From positions 1 to 64,000 of the forward strand of contig JADJQM010000002.1 in NCBI GenBank assembly GCA_016712715.1: 64,000 nt of DNA, read 5' to 3'. The first letter of the stretch is position 1. Each line of letters opens with the position of its first letter. The DNA is from Rhodospirillaceae bacterium. GTDB taxonomy: Bacteria > Pseudomonadota > Alphaproteobacteria > Dongiales > Dongiaceae. Of this stretch, positions 25,616-34,555 are shown in pieces. Both the position numbers and the translations under genes were made by a program. The notes under the pieces were generated by a model. It saw nothing but the letters and a program-made list of their open reading frames with translations. It did not search any database and had not been told where the DNA came from.

Positions 25616-26509
25616 TCAGGCGTAGCGGCGCGCCTTGGCCACGGCAATTGTCACCATGACACTTCCCAGAAGCAGCCCCCAGCCGACCTCCTCGCCTAAA
25701 AAAACGGCAGCAAGGCCAAGCCCGATGAACGGCTGGAACAGCTGGATCTGGCTGACCCGCGCCGTCCCGCCCAGCACCAGGCCGCGGTACCAGAACAGGA
25801 AGCCGATGAACATCGAGAACAGGGTTACATAGCCAAGGCCGATCCAGGCCGATACCGGCACGATTTCCGGTGCCGCGGGCCAGGTGAGGATCATCGCCGG
25901 CAGGCTCAACGGCAGGCAGACGACCAGCGCCCAGGAAATGACCGCGGCGGGCGGCATCTTCTGCGACAACCTGGCACCCACCGCATAGCCGATGCCGGTG
26001 ACGATCACCGCTCCCACCATCAGCAGATCGGCCGGGCCGAAATGGCCGCCACCCTCATAGACCACATAGCCCGTGACCGAGGCCGCGCCGAACGCCGCCC
26101 AGAACCAGAAGGGACGCTGCGGCCGCACCGTGCCGATCATGGCCCCTACCAGGCAGGTCGCCAACGGCATGAGCCCGACGAACAGGATGCCGTGGCTGGC
26201 CGGCACAAAGTGCATAGCCAAACCAGTGAGCACCGGAAAGCCGATGACGACGCAAAGGCCGACCAGGCCAAGACGCAGGAGATCGCGACCGCTGGGCAGG
26301 GCTGGGCGGGCGGCCATCAGCCATAGGCCGCCGAGAACGGCTGCCCCCACGGCGCGCGCCGCACTCACGAACCAGGGGTCGAGCACCAGGACGGCAGCGC
26401 GTGTGGCCGGCAGCGAGCCGCCGAAAATCGCGACGCCGATGAAACCGTAAAGGAGACCTCTGAGGGCTGGAGTCAGCAACGGGGTCGTGGCAACGGCGGC
26501 ATCGGTCAT
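25616..26509 (-). CDS. EamA/DMT-family transporter
   Basis: 297 residues with ten hydrophobic segments in two EamA repeats (first ~15-140, second ~155-290; the second ends GLAAVFLGEEVGWGLLLGSVMV, the usual EamA TM9-10 region). Members export amino acids or other small metabolites. It is divergent from a MocR regulator that probably controls it; this pairing is common and suggests an amino acid or amine substrate. ATG at 26509 fits the repeat boundary; an upstream ATG at 26539 is possible. Confidence 0.88.
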   Translation of the reverse strand: MTDAAVATTPLLTPALRGLLYGFIGVAIFGGSLPATRAAVLVLDPWFVSAARAVGAAVLGGLWLMAARPALPSGRDLLRLGLVGLCVVIGFPVLTGLAMHFVPASHGILFVGLMPLATCLVGAMIGTVRPQRPFWFWAAFGAASVTGYVVYEGGGHFGPADLLMVGAVIVTGIGYAVGARLSQKMPPAAVISWALVVCLPLSLPAMILTWPAAPEIVPVSAWIGLGYVTLFSMFIGFLFWYRGLVLGGTARVSQIQLFQPFIGLGLAAVFLGEEVGWGLLLGSVMVTIAVAKARRYA

Positions 26510-26579
26510 GGCGGACTCTTTTCCAAGTTTGAGCCCCATCCTGATCGCAGCACCCCTGGCGCGAACAGGCACACATCCG

Positions 26580-26620
26580 ATACAATCTGCCAATCTATAC
26601 CAGCACAAATTCCAATACAG
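26580..26620. promoter_or_regulatory. Candidate MocR-type direct repeats between transporter and regulator
   Basis: ATACAA (26580-26585), ATACCA (26597-26602) and ATACAG (26615-26620) recur every 17-18 bp directly before the regulator ATG. ATACCA is also the half-site of the MocR-family regulator GabR. On the minus strand TTGTGC and TTGTAT, 17 bp apart, could be the transporter promoter overlapping these repeats. Confidence 0.35.
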
Positions 26621-28063
26621 ATGGACCTCGACCTCAGCGCCGAAACCGGCACCCTCACCACCCGCATCGCCGGAGCCCTTGGCCGCCGCATGGCGAACGG
26701 CGCCTTGGGCGCCGGCGAAAGGCTGCCCTCGGTCAGGCGGCTCGCGGCCAGGCTGGCAGTCAGTCCCTTCACCATCGTCGCCGCCTATGACCGGCTGGTG
26801 GCGGATGGGCTGGTCATCGCGCGGGCGAAGTCCGGCTTCTTCGTGGCGCCCCGCGCGCAAGGTACGCGGCCCCTGACACTCGATCCCCCAGGACATTGCG
26901 ATGGGCCAAGCGCCCGGATCGGCGTCAATCCGATCTGGATGATGCGGCGCTCCCTCACCCTCGACCCCGACCAGCCCAAGCCCGGTTGCGGCTGGCTGCC
27001 GCAGGATTGGCTGCCGGAGGCCGCCTTGCGCAGTGCCCTTCGGGCGCTGGCGCGGGCGCCCGAAACCGGTCTCCTTGAATATGGCGTGCCGATGGGATTC
27101 CGGCCGCTCCGTGACCTGCTGGCGCGGCGCATGAACGAATTGGAAATCCCGGCGACACCTGAGCGCGTGCTGCTGATGGACGGTTCATCCCACGCCATCG
27201 ATCTGGTCTGCCGCTATCTTATCGAGCCGAACGATGCCGTCCTGGTCGACGATCCCGGCTATTTCAACTTCCACGCCGCCGTGCGCGCGCAACGCGGCAA
27301 GCTGCTGCCGGTGCCGATGACCGCAAGCGGTCCCGACCTCACCGTTCTCGAACAACTTGCGGCAGCACACCGGCCCAAGCTCTATCTGACCAATGCCGGC
27401 CTGCAGAACCCGACCGGGGCAAAGCTCGGCCTGTCGATAGCGCATCGCCTGCTTGCGCTGGCGCAGAAATACGATTTCAGGATCCTTGAAGACGACATTT
27501 TCCGTGACTTCGAGGCCGCGCCGGGACTGCGCCTCGCCGCCCTAGACGGCCTGCAGCGCGTGATCCATCTTGGCAGTTTCTCAAAGACGCTCTCCGCCGC
27601 GACGCGGATCGGGTTTCTGGCCGCCGATGCGGCCACCATCGCCGACCTCGCCGATCTCAAACTGGCGATGAGTTTTGGCAACAACGAATTGTCCGCGCAA
27701 TTGGTTCACCGGCTGCTGAGCGATGGTTCGTATCGCAAGCATGTGGCGGGAATCCGCGACCGGCTGGCGCGCACACGCTTCCGCGTGAGCAGGAAACTCA
27801 CCCAATTGGGACTGGTGCCATGGTTGCCCGAGACGGCGGAATCGGGCGAAGGCTTGTTCCTGTGGCTGGGCTTGCCCCCGGGGAAGGGCCAGACGGCACG
27901 TAACGCCGAGGCCCTGGCGGTCGCCGCCCAGGATCAAGGCATCGTCCTGGCGCCCGGGAACGTGTTCAGTCCGGAAGGCGCTTGGCCAAGCCATTTGCGC
28001 TTCAACGTGGCGCAAACCCTCGATCCCCGGATTTTTTCGTTTCTGAGATCCGAATTGTCCTGA
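26621..28063 (+). CDS. MocR-family regulator (GntR HTH fused to aminotransferase-like domain)
   Basis: 480 residues. GntR winged helix at ~10-75 (GERLPSVRRLAARLAVSPFTI, in part), linker, then a fold type I aminotransferase domain (~115-478) with LYLTNAGLQNPTGAKL and the PLP-binding Lys in GSFSKTLSAATRIGF. MocR proteins use bound PLP and an amino compound to switch target genes. Divergent from the EamA exporter at 26509, its likely target. The next gene on this strand is 136 bp away and unrelated. Confidence 0.92.
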   Translation: MDLDLSAETGTLTTRIAGALGRRMANGALGAGERLPSVRRLAARLAVSPFTIVAAYDRLVADGLVIARAKSGFFVAPRAQGTRPLTLDPPGHCDGPSARIGVNPIWMMRRSLTLDPDQPKPGCGWLPQDWLPEAALRSALRALARAPETGLLEYGVPMGFRPLRDLLARRMNELEIPATPERVLLMDGSSHAIDLVCRYLIEPNDAVLVDDPGYFNFHAAVRAQRGKLLPVPMTASGPDLTVLEQLAAAHRPKLYLTNAGLQNPTGAKLGLSIAHRLLALAQKYDFRILEDDIFRDFEAAPGLRLAALDGLQRVIHLGSFSKTLSAATRIGFLAADAATIADLADLKLAMSFGNNELSAQLVHRLLSDGSYRKHVAGIRDRLARTRFRVSRKLTQLGLVPWLPETAESGEGLFLWLGLPPGKGQTARNAEALAVAAQDQGIVLAPGNVFSPEGAWPSHLRFNVAQTLDPRIFSFLRSELS

Positions 28064-28199
28064 ACCCGCCAAAATACGGCCATGGATACCACTTCGGCGG
28101 TATTCGGTGACGTTTTTTAGTCACCCTTGACCATTTGTACTTGTATCCGTCACTTTGCGGCTGGGGACGACACACAATTCGTAAGGTCCGGAAGTAGCA

Positions 28200-29114
28200 A
28201 TGTCAGGCCGACTAAAACTGAAGCTGCTGGTGTTCGTGATTGCCTTCATGCTTGGCATGGCGGCCCCCCTCATCGGTGCCAAACCCAATATGCTGCTCGC
28301 CTTCGGCGCCATGATCGGAATCATCATGGGCCTGGTGGCGGCGCTCGCCGTCGAGCGCCCGGAATCCCTTGCCAAGCAGTTCACACGCGCGATCGAGGAA
28401 GGTGGCCTCTCCATGGTCTACCAACCGATCGTGACGCTTGATGCCAACCACACCATCATCGGCGCCGAGCCATTGCTGCGCTGGACCACCCAGGTCGGCG
28501 ACGCGATTTCGCCTGCCGATTTTCTGCCGATGGCCAAGGCAATGGGACTTGGACCTGTCCTCAACCAGCGCGTCATCGAGATGGTGCTGGCGGATCTCGG
28601 TCCCGCGCTCAAGGGAGAGCGCGAGCTTTGCGTCACGCTCAATCTCGAACCCGACGAGTTCGCCGACCTCACCAAACGCGAGGCACTGGCGGCACGCGTC
28701 GCTGCTGCCGGCATCCCCCCGCACCGCATCGCCATCGAGGTTAACGAGATCGATGCCGCCGACCGGCAGATCCGCCCCGCGATCTGGGACATGAAGCAAC
28801 GCGGCTTCCGCATTTCGATCGACGATTTCGGCATCGGCGGCGGCGACAGCGAATATCTTTCATCGCTCAACCCGGACCTCATCAAGCTCAACCGGCGCTT
28901 CGTGGCCTTGTCAGGGAATGGCGGGCCGGTCGCTGGCCTGGTGGCCGAACTTGTCCGCCTTGCCAAGAAATGCAACGGCCGGATCGTGATGGTCGGCATC
29001 GAAAGCCCCGACATCGCGCGGCGAGCCAGCGCCCTTGGCGCCGATCTCGGCCAGGGCTTCTATTGGCATAAGCCCATGCCGGCAAAGGAGTTCCTGGAGT
29101 TGCTGCGCGGTTGA
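28200..29114 (+). CDS. Membrane-anchored EAL-domain protein (c-di-GMP phosphodiesterase-like)
   Basis: 304 residues. Two N-terminal hydrophobic segments (~8-26 and ~31-50), then an EAL domain (~60-300). The signature triplet is EPL (GAEPLLRW) instead of EAL. Catalytic positions otherwise look kept: E of EPL, N in CVTLNLEPDEF, E in IAIEVNE, DD in IDDFGIGGGD, K in DLIKLNRRF, E in VGIES, Q in GADLGQGFYWHKP. Loop 6 is changed from DDFGTGYSS to DDFGIGGGD, so activity or dimerisation may differ. Likely lowers c-di-GMP near the inner membrane or acts as a sensor. No GGDEF partner nearby. Confidence 0.85.
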   Translation: MSGRLKLKLLVFVIAFMLGMAAPLIGAKPNMLLAFGAMIGIIMGLVAALAVERPESLAKQFTRAIEEGGLSMVYQPIVTLDANHTIIGAEPLLRWTTQVGDAISPADFLPMAKAMGLGPVLNQRVIEMVLADLGPALKGERELCVTLNLEPDEFADLTKREALAARVAAAGIPPHRIAIEVNEIDAADRQIRPAIWDMKQRGFRISIDDFGIGGGDSEYLSSLNPDLIKLNRRFVALSGNGGPVAGLVAELVRLAKKCNGRIVMVGIESPDIARRASALGADLGQGFYWHKPMPAKEFLELLRG

Positions 29115-29195
29115 TTTGCGCCAATCAGGCGCTCTTCATGAAAAATAAACCGTCTTTCGGGATGATGGCTCCCGCCATTGACCTGAAAGTCCCCG

Positions 29196-30266
29196 ATGAA
29201 CGGCAAATCGCCCACGACGGCATCGACCGCGCCCACGCCACGGATCCATAAGCCAGGCGTGAAGCGGATCAGTCTCGCGTTGCAGGGTGGCGGTTCCCAT
29301 GGCGCCTTCACCTGGGGCGTCATGCACCGGCTGATCAGCGAGCCCAGGATCTACATCGACGGCCTGAGCGGCACCAGCGCCGGCGGCATGAATGCGGCCG
29401 TTTTCGCCGACGGATTCCTCAAGGGCAAGCGGCAAGGCGCCATCGATGCGCTGCAGGCTTTCTGGATGGGTGTCTCGGCGTTGAACCCCATCCCGCGCGC
29501 GATCCCGCGCGGCATTCCAGGCGTGTCCGAAGGCTGGGACGTCGACAAGGATCCCACTTTCATGTGGCTGGATTTCACCACGCGCCTGTTTGCGCCCCGC
29601 CAGGTCAATCCGATGAAGCTCGATCCGCTGGGCGATCTGCTGGCTGATCTGGTCGATTTCGAGAACCTGCGCAATCATCCCGAGGTGAAGCTGTTTGTGA
29701 CCGCCTCCAATGTGCGCACCTGCCGCTCACGCACCTTTCGCACACCCGAGATGTCGGTGAAGGCGCTGATGGCCTCGGCCTGCCTGCCCTTGATGTTCGA
29801 GGCGGTCGAGGTGGATGGCGAGTTTTATTGGGACGGCGGCTATCTCGGCAATCCGGCCATTCACCCGCTCATTCACGAATGCGACAGTTCCGATGTGGTG
29901 ATCGTGCAGATCAACCCGATGAACCGGCCGGATGTGCCGTTGACGGCCCGCGACATTCTCAACCGCATCAATGAAATGACCTTCAACGCCAGTCTCGTGC
30001 GCGAGATGGAGGGATTTGCCACGCTGACGCGGTTGATCGAAAACGGCGAGTTGCACAACGACCGCTACACTGCGGTCCGGTTTCACGAGATCAGCGCCGA
30101 GGTGGAGCTTGCCGAAATGGGCTCGCTCAGCAAGATGAATACCGAGCGCGCCTTCCTCGAGCATCTCCACCAGCTCGGCTATGAAACCGCCGACAACTGG
30201 ATCACGCAGAATTTCGAGCGCATCGGCTGGGAAAGCACCATCGATCTCAATGCCCGATTTGGCTAA
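29196..30266 (+). CDS. Patatin-like phospholipase/acyl hydrolase
   Basis: 356 residues. Patatin domain ~25-260: oxyanion motif LALQGGGSHGAFTWG, nucleophile elbow GLSGTSAGGMNA (G-x-S-x-G), and catalytic Asp in YWDGGYLGNP (DGG). The Ser-Asp dyad is complete. Such proteins cleave acyl chains from phospholipids or storage lipids; in PHB-forming bacteria some relate to granules. No signal peptide, so cytoplasmic or peripheral. ATG at 29196; the EAL gene ends 81 bp upstream. A strong hairpin follows the stop. Confidence 0.9.
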   Translation: MNGKSPTTASTAPTPRIHKPGVKRISLALQGGGSHGAFTWGVMHRLISEPRIYIDGLSGTSAGGMNAAVFADGFLKGKRQGAIDALQAFWMGVSALNPIPRAIPRGIPGVSEGWDVDKDPTFMWLDFTTRLFAPRQVNPMKLDPLGDLLADLVDFENLRNHPEVKLFVTASNVRTCRSRTFRTPEMSVKALMASACLPLMFEAVEVDGEFYWDGGYLGNPAIHPLIHECDSSDVVIVQINPMNRPDVPLTARDILNRINEMTFNASLVREMEGFATLTRLIENGELHNDRYTAVRFHEISAEVELAEMGSLSKMNTERAFLEHLHQLGYETADNWITQNFERIGWESTIDLNARFG

Positions 30267-30288
30267 GGCACCACCTGCACAAAGGAGC

Positions 30289-30321
30289 GCGTCATTGCCG
30301 GGTCACATCCGGCAATGACGC
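30289..30321. terminator. Bidirectional hairpin between patatin and terC genes
   Basis: GCGTCATTGCCGG (30289-30301) pairs perfectly with CCGGCAATGACGC (30309-30321), 7-nt loop, between two convergent genes. No T run, so termination may need only the strong stem; it also resembles the short palindromic repeats seen elsewhere. Confidence 0.55.
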
Positions 30322-30328
30322 CTGCCTC

Positions 30329-31027
30329 CTAGGCCTTCACGCGAGCCCTCTTCTTCCGCGCCCACAGGTTGAGCATCTCGACCAGCACCGAGAAGGCGAT
30401 GGCGAAGTAGAGATAGGCCTTCGGGATGTGGAAGTGCAGGCCTTCACCCAAGAGCGCCATGCCGATCAGCAGCAGGAAGGAAAGAGCCAGCATCTTTACC
30501 GTGGGATGACGGTCGACGAAATTGCCGACCGGGCCGGCGGCGGCGATCATCACGATCATCGCGGCGATGACGGCGGCGACCATGACCGAGAGATGGTCGG
30601 CCATGCCGACCGCGGTGATGACGCTGTCGAGCGAGAACACGATGTCGAGGATGGCGATCTGAACGACGGCCGCACCCAGGCTGAGATATTTGCCGCCCTT
30701 CACGCCGCCTTCGGAACCTTCGATGTGATGGTGGATTTCGGTCGTTGCTTTGGCAAGGAGGAAGAGACCACCGCCCAGAAGAATGACGTCGCGCCAGGAG
30801 AGGTCGTAGGTCATCTCCGGCCCGAACCAGTCGAAGGTCCAGAAGGGCTCCGTCAGCCCGACGACCCAGGCGATCGAGGCCAGCAACAACAGGCGCGTGC
30901 CCAGGGCGAGCAACAGGCCGACCCGCCGGGCCAGCATCTGGTGGGCCGGATCGCAGCGGCTGGCGACGATCTGCACAAACAACAGATTGTCTATGCCAAG
31001 CACGATTTCCAGGACAGCAAGGGTCAA
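30329..31027 (-). CDS. TerC/YoaE-family integral membrane protein, N-terminus cut by an in-frame stop
   Basis: 232 residues as written, from TTG 31027. Seven hydrophobic segments; LEIVLGIDNLLF and ILDIVFSLDSVITAVG are the two family motifs with conserved Asp residues, linked to metal (Mn) export in this family. Upstream in the same frame the sequence reads back to ATG 31105: MADLIPAPFDWIAD, then TAA at 31061-31063, then LLTDPAVILSFLTLAVLEIVLG. FDWIAD and LLTDPAV both match TerC N-termini, so the TAA (GAA with one changed base would restore Glu) interrupts the true gene. It is either an error, a nonsense mutation, or bypassed by initiation at TTG. Confidence 0.8.
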   Translation of the reverse strand: MTLAVLEIVLGIDNLLFVQIVASRCDPAHQMLARRVGLLLALGTRLLLLASIAWVVGLTEPFWTFDWFGPEMTYDLSWRDVILLGGGLFLLAKATTEIHHHIEGSEGGVKGGKYLSLGAAVVQIAILDIVFSLDSVITAVGMADHLSVMVAAVIAAMIVMIAAAGPVGNFVDRHPTVKMLALSFLLLIGMALLGEGLHFHIPKAYLYFAIAFSVLVEMLNLWARKKRARVKA

Positions 31028-31159
31028 GAAACTCAGGATGACGGCTGGGTCTGTGAGTAGTTAATCCGCAATCCAATCGAATGGGGCTGGGATCAGGTCC
31101 GCCATGCGGCCCATGCCCTGGAAAGCCTCGAAGCATCCGCCACCAGGCCGCATGAAGAT

Positions 31160-31921
31160 ATGGCGAGTTCGCCGCCAACGGTGCGGCGCATCGCGGCCAC
31201 GGATTTCTTCGATATCTTCCGTAAGGCCTTCGCTGATTTCGGCGCCTATCGCACCGACGTGTTCTTCTTGTGCATCATCTATCCGGTGGTCGGCATCGTC
31301 ATGGCGCGCACGGCCTTCGGCTACGACATGCTGCCGCTCCTGTTTCCGATGTCTTCGGGTTTTGCGCTCATCGGCCCCTTTGCCGGCCTCGGGCTTTATG
31401 AAATGAGCCGGCAACGGGAACTGGGTGTTGCCGTCACCTGGCGCAATGCGTTCGCGGTCCTGCGCGCGCCGGCCCTCGGCAGCATCGTCTTGCTGGGCCT
31501 TATCCTGGTTGCCGTGTTCGTGCTGTGGATCGCCACGGCAGCGACACTCCACACCGCCATTCTGGGGCCCGAACAGCCGCTCTCCATGGGCGCCTTCCTG
31601 CAGGACGTGTTCATGACGCAAGCTGGCTGGACCCTGATCGTGGTTGGCATGGGGGTAGGCTTCCTGTTTGCCTGTCTCGCTTTGGCCGTGAGCGTTGTCT
31701 CTTTTCCGCTGCTGCTTGACCGCGATGTCGGGCTGGGGACGGCGATCCGCACCTCGTTCAACGCGGTCGCGGTCAATCCGGTGCCGATGGCCGTCTGGGG
31801 CGTGATCGTCGCCGGCAGCCTGCTGCTGGGCTCGATCCCGTTCTTTGCCGGGCTGATTATCGTGATGCCGGTTCTTGGCCACGCCACCTGGCATCTCTAC
31901 CGCCAGATGATTGCGCCCTAG
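31160..31921 (+). CDS. DUF2189-family membrane protein
   Basis: 253 residues with about six hydrophobic segments. The pattern matches DUF2189: an N-terminal amphipathic stretch (AATDFFDIFRKAFADFGAYR), TM segments, the GFALIGPFAGLGLYEMSRQRE loop (in part) and a VSFPLLLDRDVG-x-GTAIRTS segment near the end. The family is uncharacterised; members often sit near respiratory or cytochrome genes. No partner is obvious here: divergent TerC on one side, convergent SulP on the other with 5 bp between stops. ATG at 31160 directly precedes the first conserved segment. Confidence 0.8.
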   Translation: MASSPPTVRRIAATDFFDIFRKAFADFGAYRTDVFFLCIIYPVVGIVMARTAFGYDMLPLLFPMSSGFALIGPFAGLGLYEMSRQRELGVAVTWRNAFAVLRAPALGSIVLLGLILVAVFVLWIATAATLHTAILGPEQPLSMGAFLQDVFMTQAGWTLIVVGMGVGFLFACLALAVSVVSFPLLLDRDVGLGTAIRTSFNAVAVNPVPMAVWGVIVAGSLLLGSIPFFAGLIIVMPVLGHATWHLYRQMIAP

Positions 31922-31926
31922 CGCGA

Positions 31927-33651
31927 CTACGGCTTCGCGTCCTCGGCAATCGCCGCATGCGCGGCAGCGACGGCGGCCTTGAGATCGGCTGCAAAGAGCA
32001 CCAGCGGTCGCTTCACGCCGAGAACTTTCAACGAGTGCCGCACTTTGGCGTCCGCCGCGGCGATGATGATGTGGGCGCCACGTTTGTGGGCCTTGTGGAC
32101 GAAGGCTTCGATCGTGGCGGCAGCGGTGGAATCGAGGATCGGCACCGCGGCAAAATCGAAAATCACCGCCTTGGGCTGCTCGCCGATCCGGTCGAGGGCC
32201 GCAGCGACGCTGGCCGCTGCACCAAAGAAGAAGGCGCCGGAGATGCGGCAGATGACGATGTCCCGGTCGCCCGCCTGGCCCGGATCGTAGCGCTTGCGCC
32301 CCTCGCCTGGCTGGAAATCTGCCTGATCCTCGTTGTGGTAGGAGGTGGCCGTCGCCACGGCTTCGGCCATGCGATGCAGCATGAGAAGCGCCGAGAGGCA
32401 GAAGCCGGTCAGGATGCCGTTGATGAGGTCGCTGAAGATGATGACAAGGAAAGTCGCCATCAGCACCACCGCATCAGCGCGTGATGCCCACAACAGAACC
32501 GCGAAGGCCGGCTTCTCCGCCATGTTCCAGGCGACCGTCGCCAGCACGGCGGCAAGGGCCGCCAGCGGGATGTAGGAGGCAAGGGGAGCTGCCAGCAGCA
32601 TGAAGGCCAACAGGAACAGCGCATGCAACATGCCGGCCACTGGCCCGCGCGCGCCGGCGCGGACATTGGTGGCGGTGCGGGCGATGGTGCCGGTGACGCA
32701 GATTCCGCCGAACAGGGACGAGGCGATGTTGGCCACCCCCTGCGCCACCAGCTCGCAATTCGAGCGATGCCGCCGCCCGGTCATGCTGTCGGCGACGACG
32801 GCCGAGAGCAGGCTCTCGATGCTGCCCAGCAAGGCAAAGGAAAGCGCCGAGGGCAGCATCTCGACCACCTTGTCATAACTGATCGGCGGCAATTGCGGCC
32901 AGGGCAGGACATGTGGGATTCCGCCAAAGCGCGTCCCGATCGTTTCGACCGGCAGACCGAGCAGGGCCGCCCCCAATGACGCCGCGCTGACGCCGATGAG
33001 GAGGCCAGGCCAGCGCGGCCGATAACGGCGGATGCCGACGATGAGGAGGATGGTGAGCAGCGCCAGCGCGCAGGCCGCGGCATTGACGCTGGGCAAGGCC
33101 AGCGCCAGGGCCGGCACCTTGTGGATCAATTCGCCGGGTTCGCCCCCCGGCAAGCTGAGACCCAGGAGATCCTTGATCTGGCTGGCGAAGATGATGACCG
33201 CGATGCCCGCCGTGAAACCCACGGTGACCGGATAGGGGATGTATTTGACGAAGGTCCCCAATCGCAACAGGCCGGTGGCGAGCAGGATGATGCCGGAGAG
33301 CAGCACGGCGAGGATCAGCCCGTCGATGCCATGTGCCGTGACGGTGGCCGCGACGAGCACGATGAAGGCGCCTGCCGGCCCGCCGATCTGGAACCGGCTG
33401 CCACCCAGGGCCGAGATGATGAAGCCGCCGATGATCGCGGTATAGAGGCCGCGATCCGGTGTCACCCCGGACGCCACCGCGATTGCCATGGAAAGCGGCA
33501 AGGCGACGATGGCGACCGTCAGGCCCGCAATGGCATCCGTCCTGACATCCGCCAGGCGGTAGCCTTCGCGCAGCACTGTCACCAGTTTCGGGGTGAACAA
33601 CTCGACAAAGCTGGGCTGATGAACCGTATTCAAGGGCGGCTTTCGCTCCAA
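31927..33651 (-). CDS. SulP-family anion transporter with STAS domain
   Basis: 574 residues. Residues ~20-420 are the SulP membrane domain (REGYRLADVRTDAIAGLTVAIVALPLSMAIA at its start, in part; GGICVTGTIARTATNVRAGARGP), residues ~450-560 a cytoplasmic STAS domain (ICRISGAFFFGAA, AVIFDFAAVPILDSTA). Carries sulfate, bicarbonate or other anions with H+ or Na+. No carbonic anhydrase gene is adjacent. The start is uncertain: TTG at 33651 or TTG at 33633; both lie just downstream of a clear promoter. Confidence 0.9.
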   Translation of the reverse strand: MERKPPLNTVHQPSFVELFTPKLVTVLREGYRLADVRTDAIAGLTVAIVALPLSMAIAVASGVTPDRGLYTAIIGGFIISALGGSRFQIGGPAGAFIVLVAATVTAHGIDGLILAVLLSGIILLATGLLRLGTFVKYIPYPVTVGFTAGIAVIIFASQIKDLLGLSLPGGEPGELIHKVPALALALPSVNAAACALALLTILLIVGIRRYRPRWPGLLIGVSAASLGAALLGLPVETIGTRFGGIPHVLPWPQLPPISYDKVVEMLPSALSFALLGSIESLLSAVVADSMTGRRHRSNCELVAQGVANIASSLFGGICVTGTIARTATNVRAGARGPVAGMLHALFLLAFMLLAAPLASYIPLAALAAVLATVAWNMAEKPAFAVLLWASRADAVVLMATFLVIIFSDLINGILTGFCLSALLMLHRMAEAVATATSYHNEDQADFQPGEGRKRYDPGQAGDRDIVICRISGAFFFGAAASVAAALDRIGEQPKAVIFDFAAVPILDSTAAATIEAFVHKAHKRGAHIIIAAADAKVRHSLKVLGVKRPLVLFAADLKAAVAAAHAAIAEDAKP

Positions 33652-33682
33652 AACGACGCGTGCAACTGGATGAACAGGCCTG

Positions 33683-33723
33683 AACTGTATCTACAGTTAT
33701 TTGGTGTTGAAGGTGGGTGTCAA
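33683..33723 (-). promoter_or_regulatory. SulP gene promoter overlapped by a palindromic operator
   Basis: Minus-strand TTGACA (33718-33723), 17-bp spacer, ATAACT (33695-33700). The perfect inverted repeat AACTGTATCTACAGTT (33683-33698; 7-bp arms, 2-bp spacer) covers the -10 and start region, which suggests a dedicated repressor. The WYL regulator gene ends only 22 bp upstream of the -35. Confidence 0.55.
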
Positions 33724-33744
33724 ACTGCATCCTGTCACAGGGCC

Positions 33745-34446
33745 TCAGTCGGCCGGTTTCTCCCGCGCATGCTTTTGCGTCTTGCGCCATTTGACGCGCA
33801 GGACCGAGGGCCGCTCGGGCACCCGATCCACCAACACCTCGACCGCGTGAATGCGGTCGGTGCGGAAGTGGCGGAAGTCGCCGCGCAGCTCGCACCAGGC
33901 CACCAGCATGCGCACGGTTTCGAGATAACCGATGGTCACCGGCCAGACCGTGCGGTTGGTGGCGCGGCCCAGCTCGTCGCGATAATCGAGCACGACCTTG
34001 TGGCCGCTATGGATGGCAGCCCGGATGGGTGCCACATCGACCAGGTCCGGCGGCATCTGGCGGTTGCTGGAGGTAAGGCTCGCGGGATCAAGCACGATCG
34101 GCCGGAGGCGCTCCGGCACGGCGGCGGCGATCTTGGCGATGAGGTCCTGGGCGGCCCGGACCAGGGCCGGGTCGCCCCGCCCCGTGACCCATTGCGCCCC
34201 CAGCACGGCCGCCTCGATTTCGTCGGCGGTGAGCATCAGGGGCGGCAGGTCATACCCACCCTCCAGCACATATCCCACCCCCGCCTCGCCCCGGATCGGC
34301 ACGCGCTGGGCCATCAGGGTGGCAATATCCCGGTAGATCGAGCGTTTTGAGGTCTCCAACTCGGCGGCGATGGCATCGGCGGTCAGCGGCCGCCGGTGCC
34401 GCCGCAGGATCTGGATGATCTGGAAGAGCCTGTCCGCCCGCCGCAT
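33745..34446 (-). CDS. YafY-type HTH/WYL-domain transcriptional regulator
   Basis: 233 residues. N-terminal HTH_11 (~1-60: RADRLFQIIQILRRHRRPLTADAIAAELETS in part, SIYRDIATL) and a WYL domain (~135-215: VVLDYRDELGRATNRTVWPVTIGYLETV in part, LVAWCELRGDFRHFRTDRI). The W-Y-L residues of the namesake motif are only partly kept. Such regulators often sense nucleic-acid-like or small ligands. ATG at 34446 begins the HTH directly. Divergent from the glutathione S-transferase gene, its likely target. Confidence 0.88.
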   Translation of the reverse strand: MRRADRLFQIIQILRRHRRPLTADAIAAELETSKRSIYRDIATLMAQRVPIRGEAGVGYVLEGGYDLPPLMLTADEIEAAVLGAQWVTGRGDPALVRAAQDLIAKIAAAVPERLRPIVLDPASLTSSNRQMPPDLVDVAPIRAAIHSGHKVVLDYRDELGRATNRTVWPVTIGYLETVRMLVAWCELRGDFRHFRTDRIHAVEVLVDRVPERPSVLRVKWRKTQKHAREKPAD

Positions 34447-34555
34447 GTTCTTACTTTTTTCTCGTAAACCCACCGACTGCTGACAGTAGGCTGGCAGCAG
34501 GGTGGCAGTAAAGGTCTGGGCATCGCAACGCCGATCCCAAAGGAAGCCGCCATGC

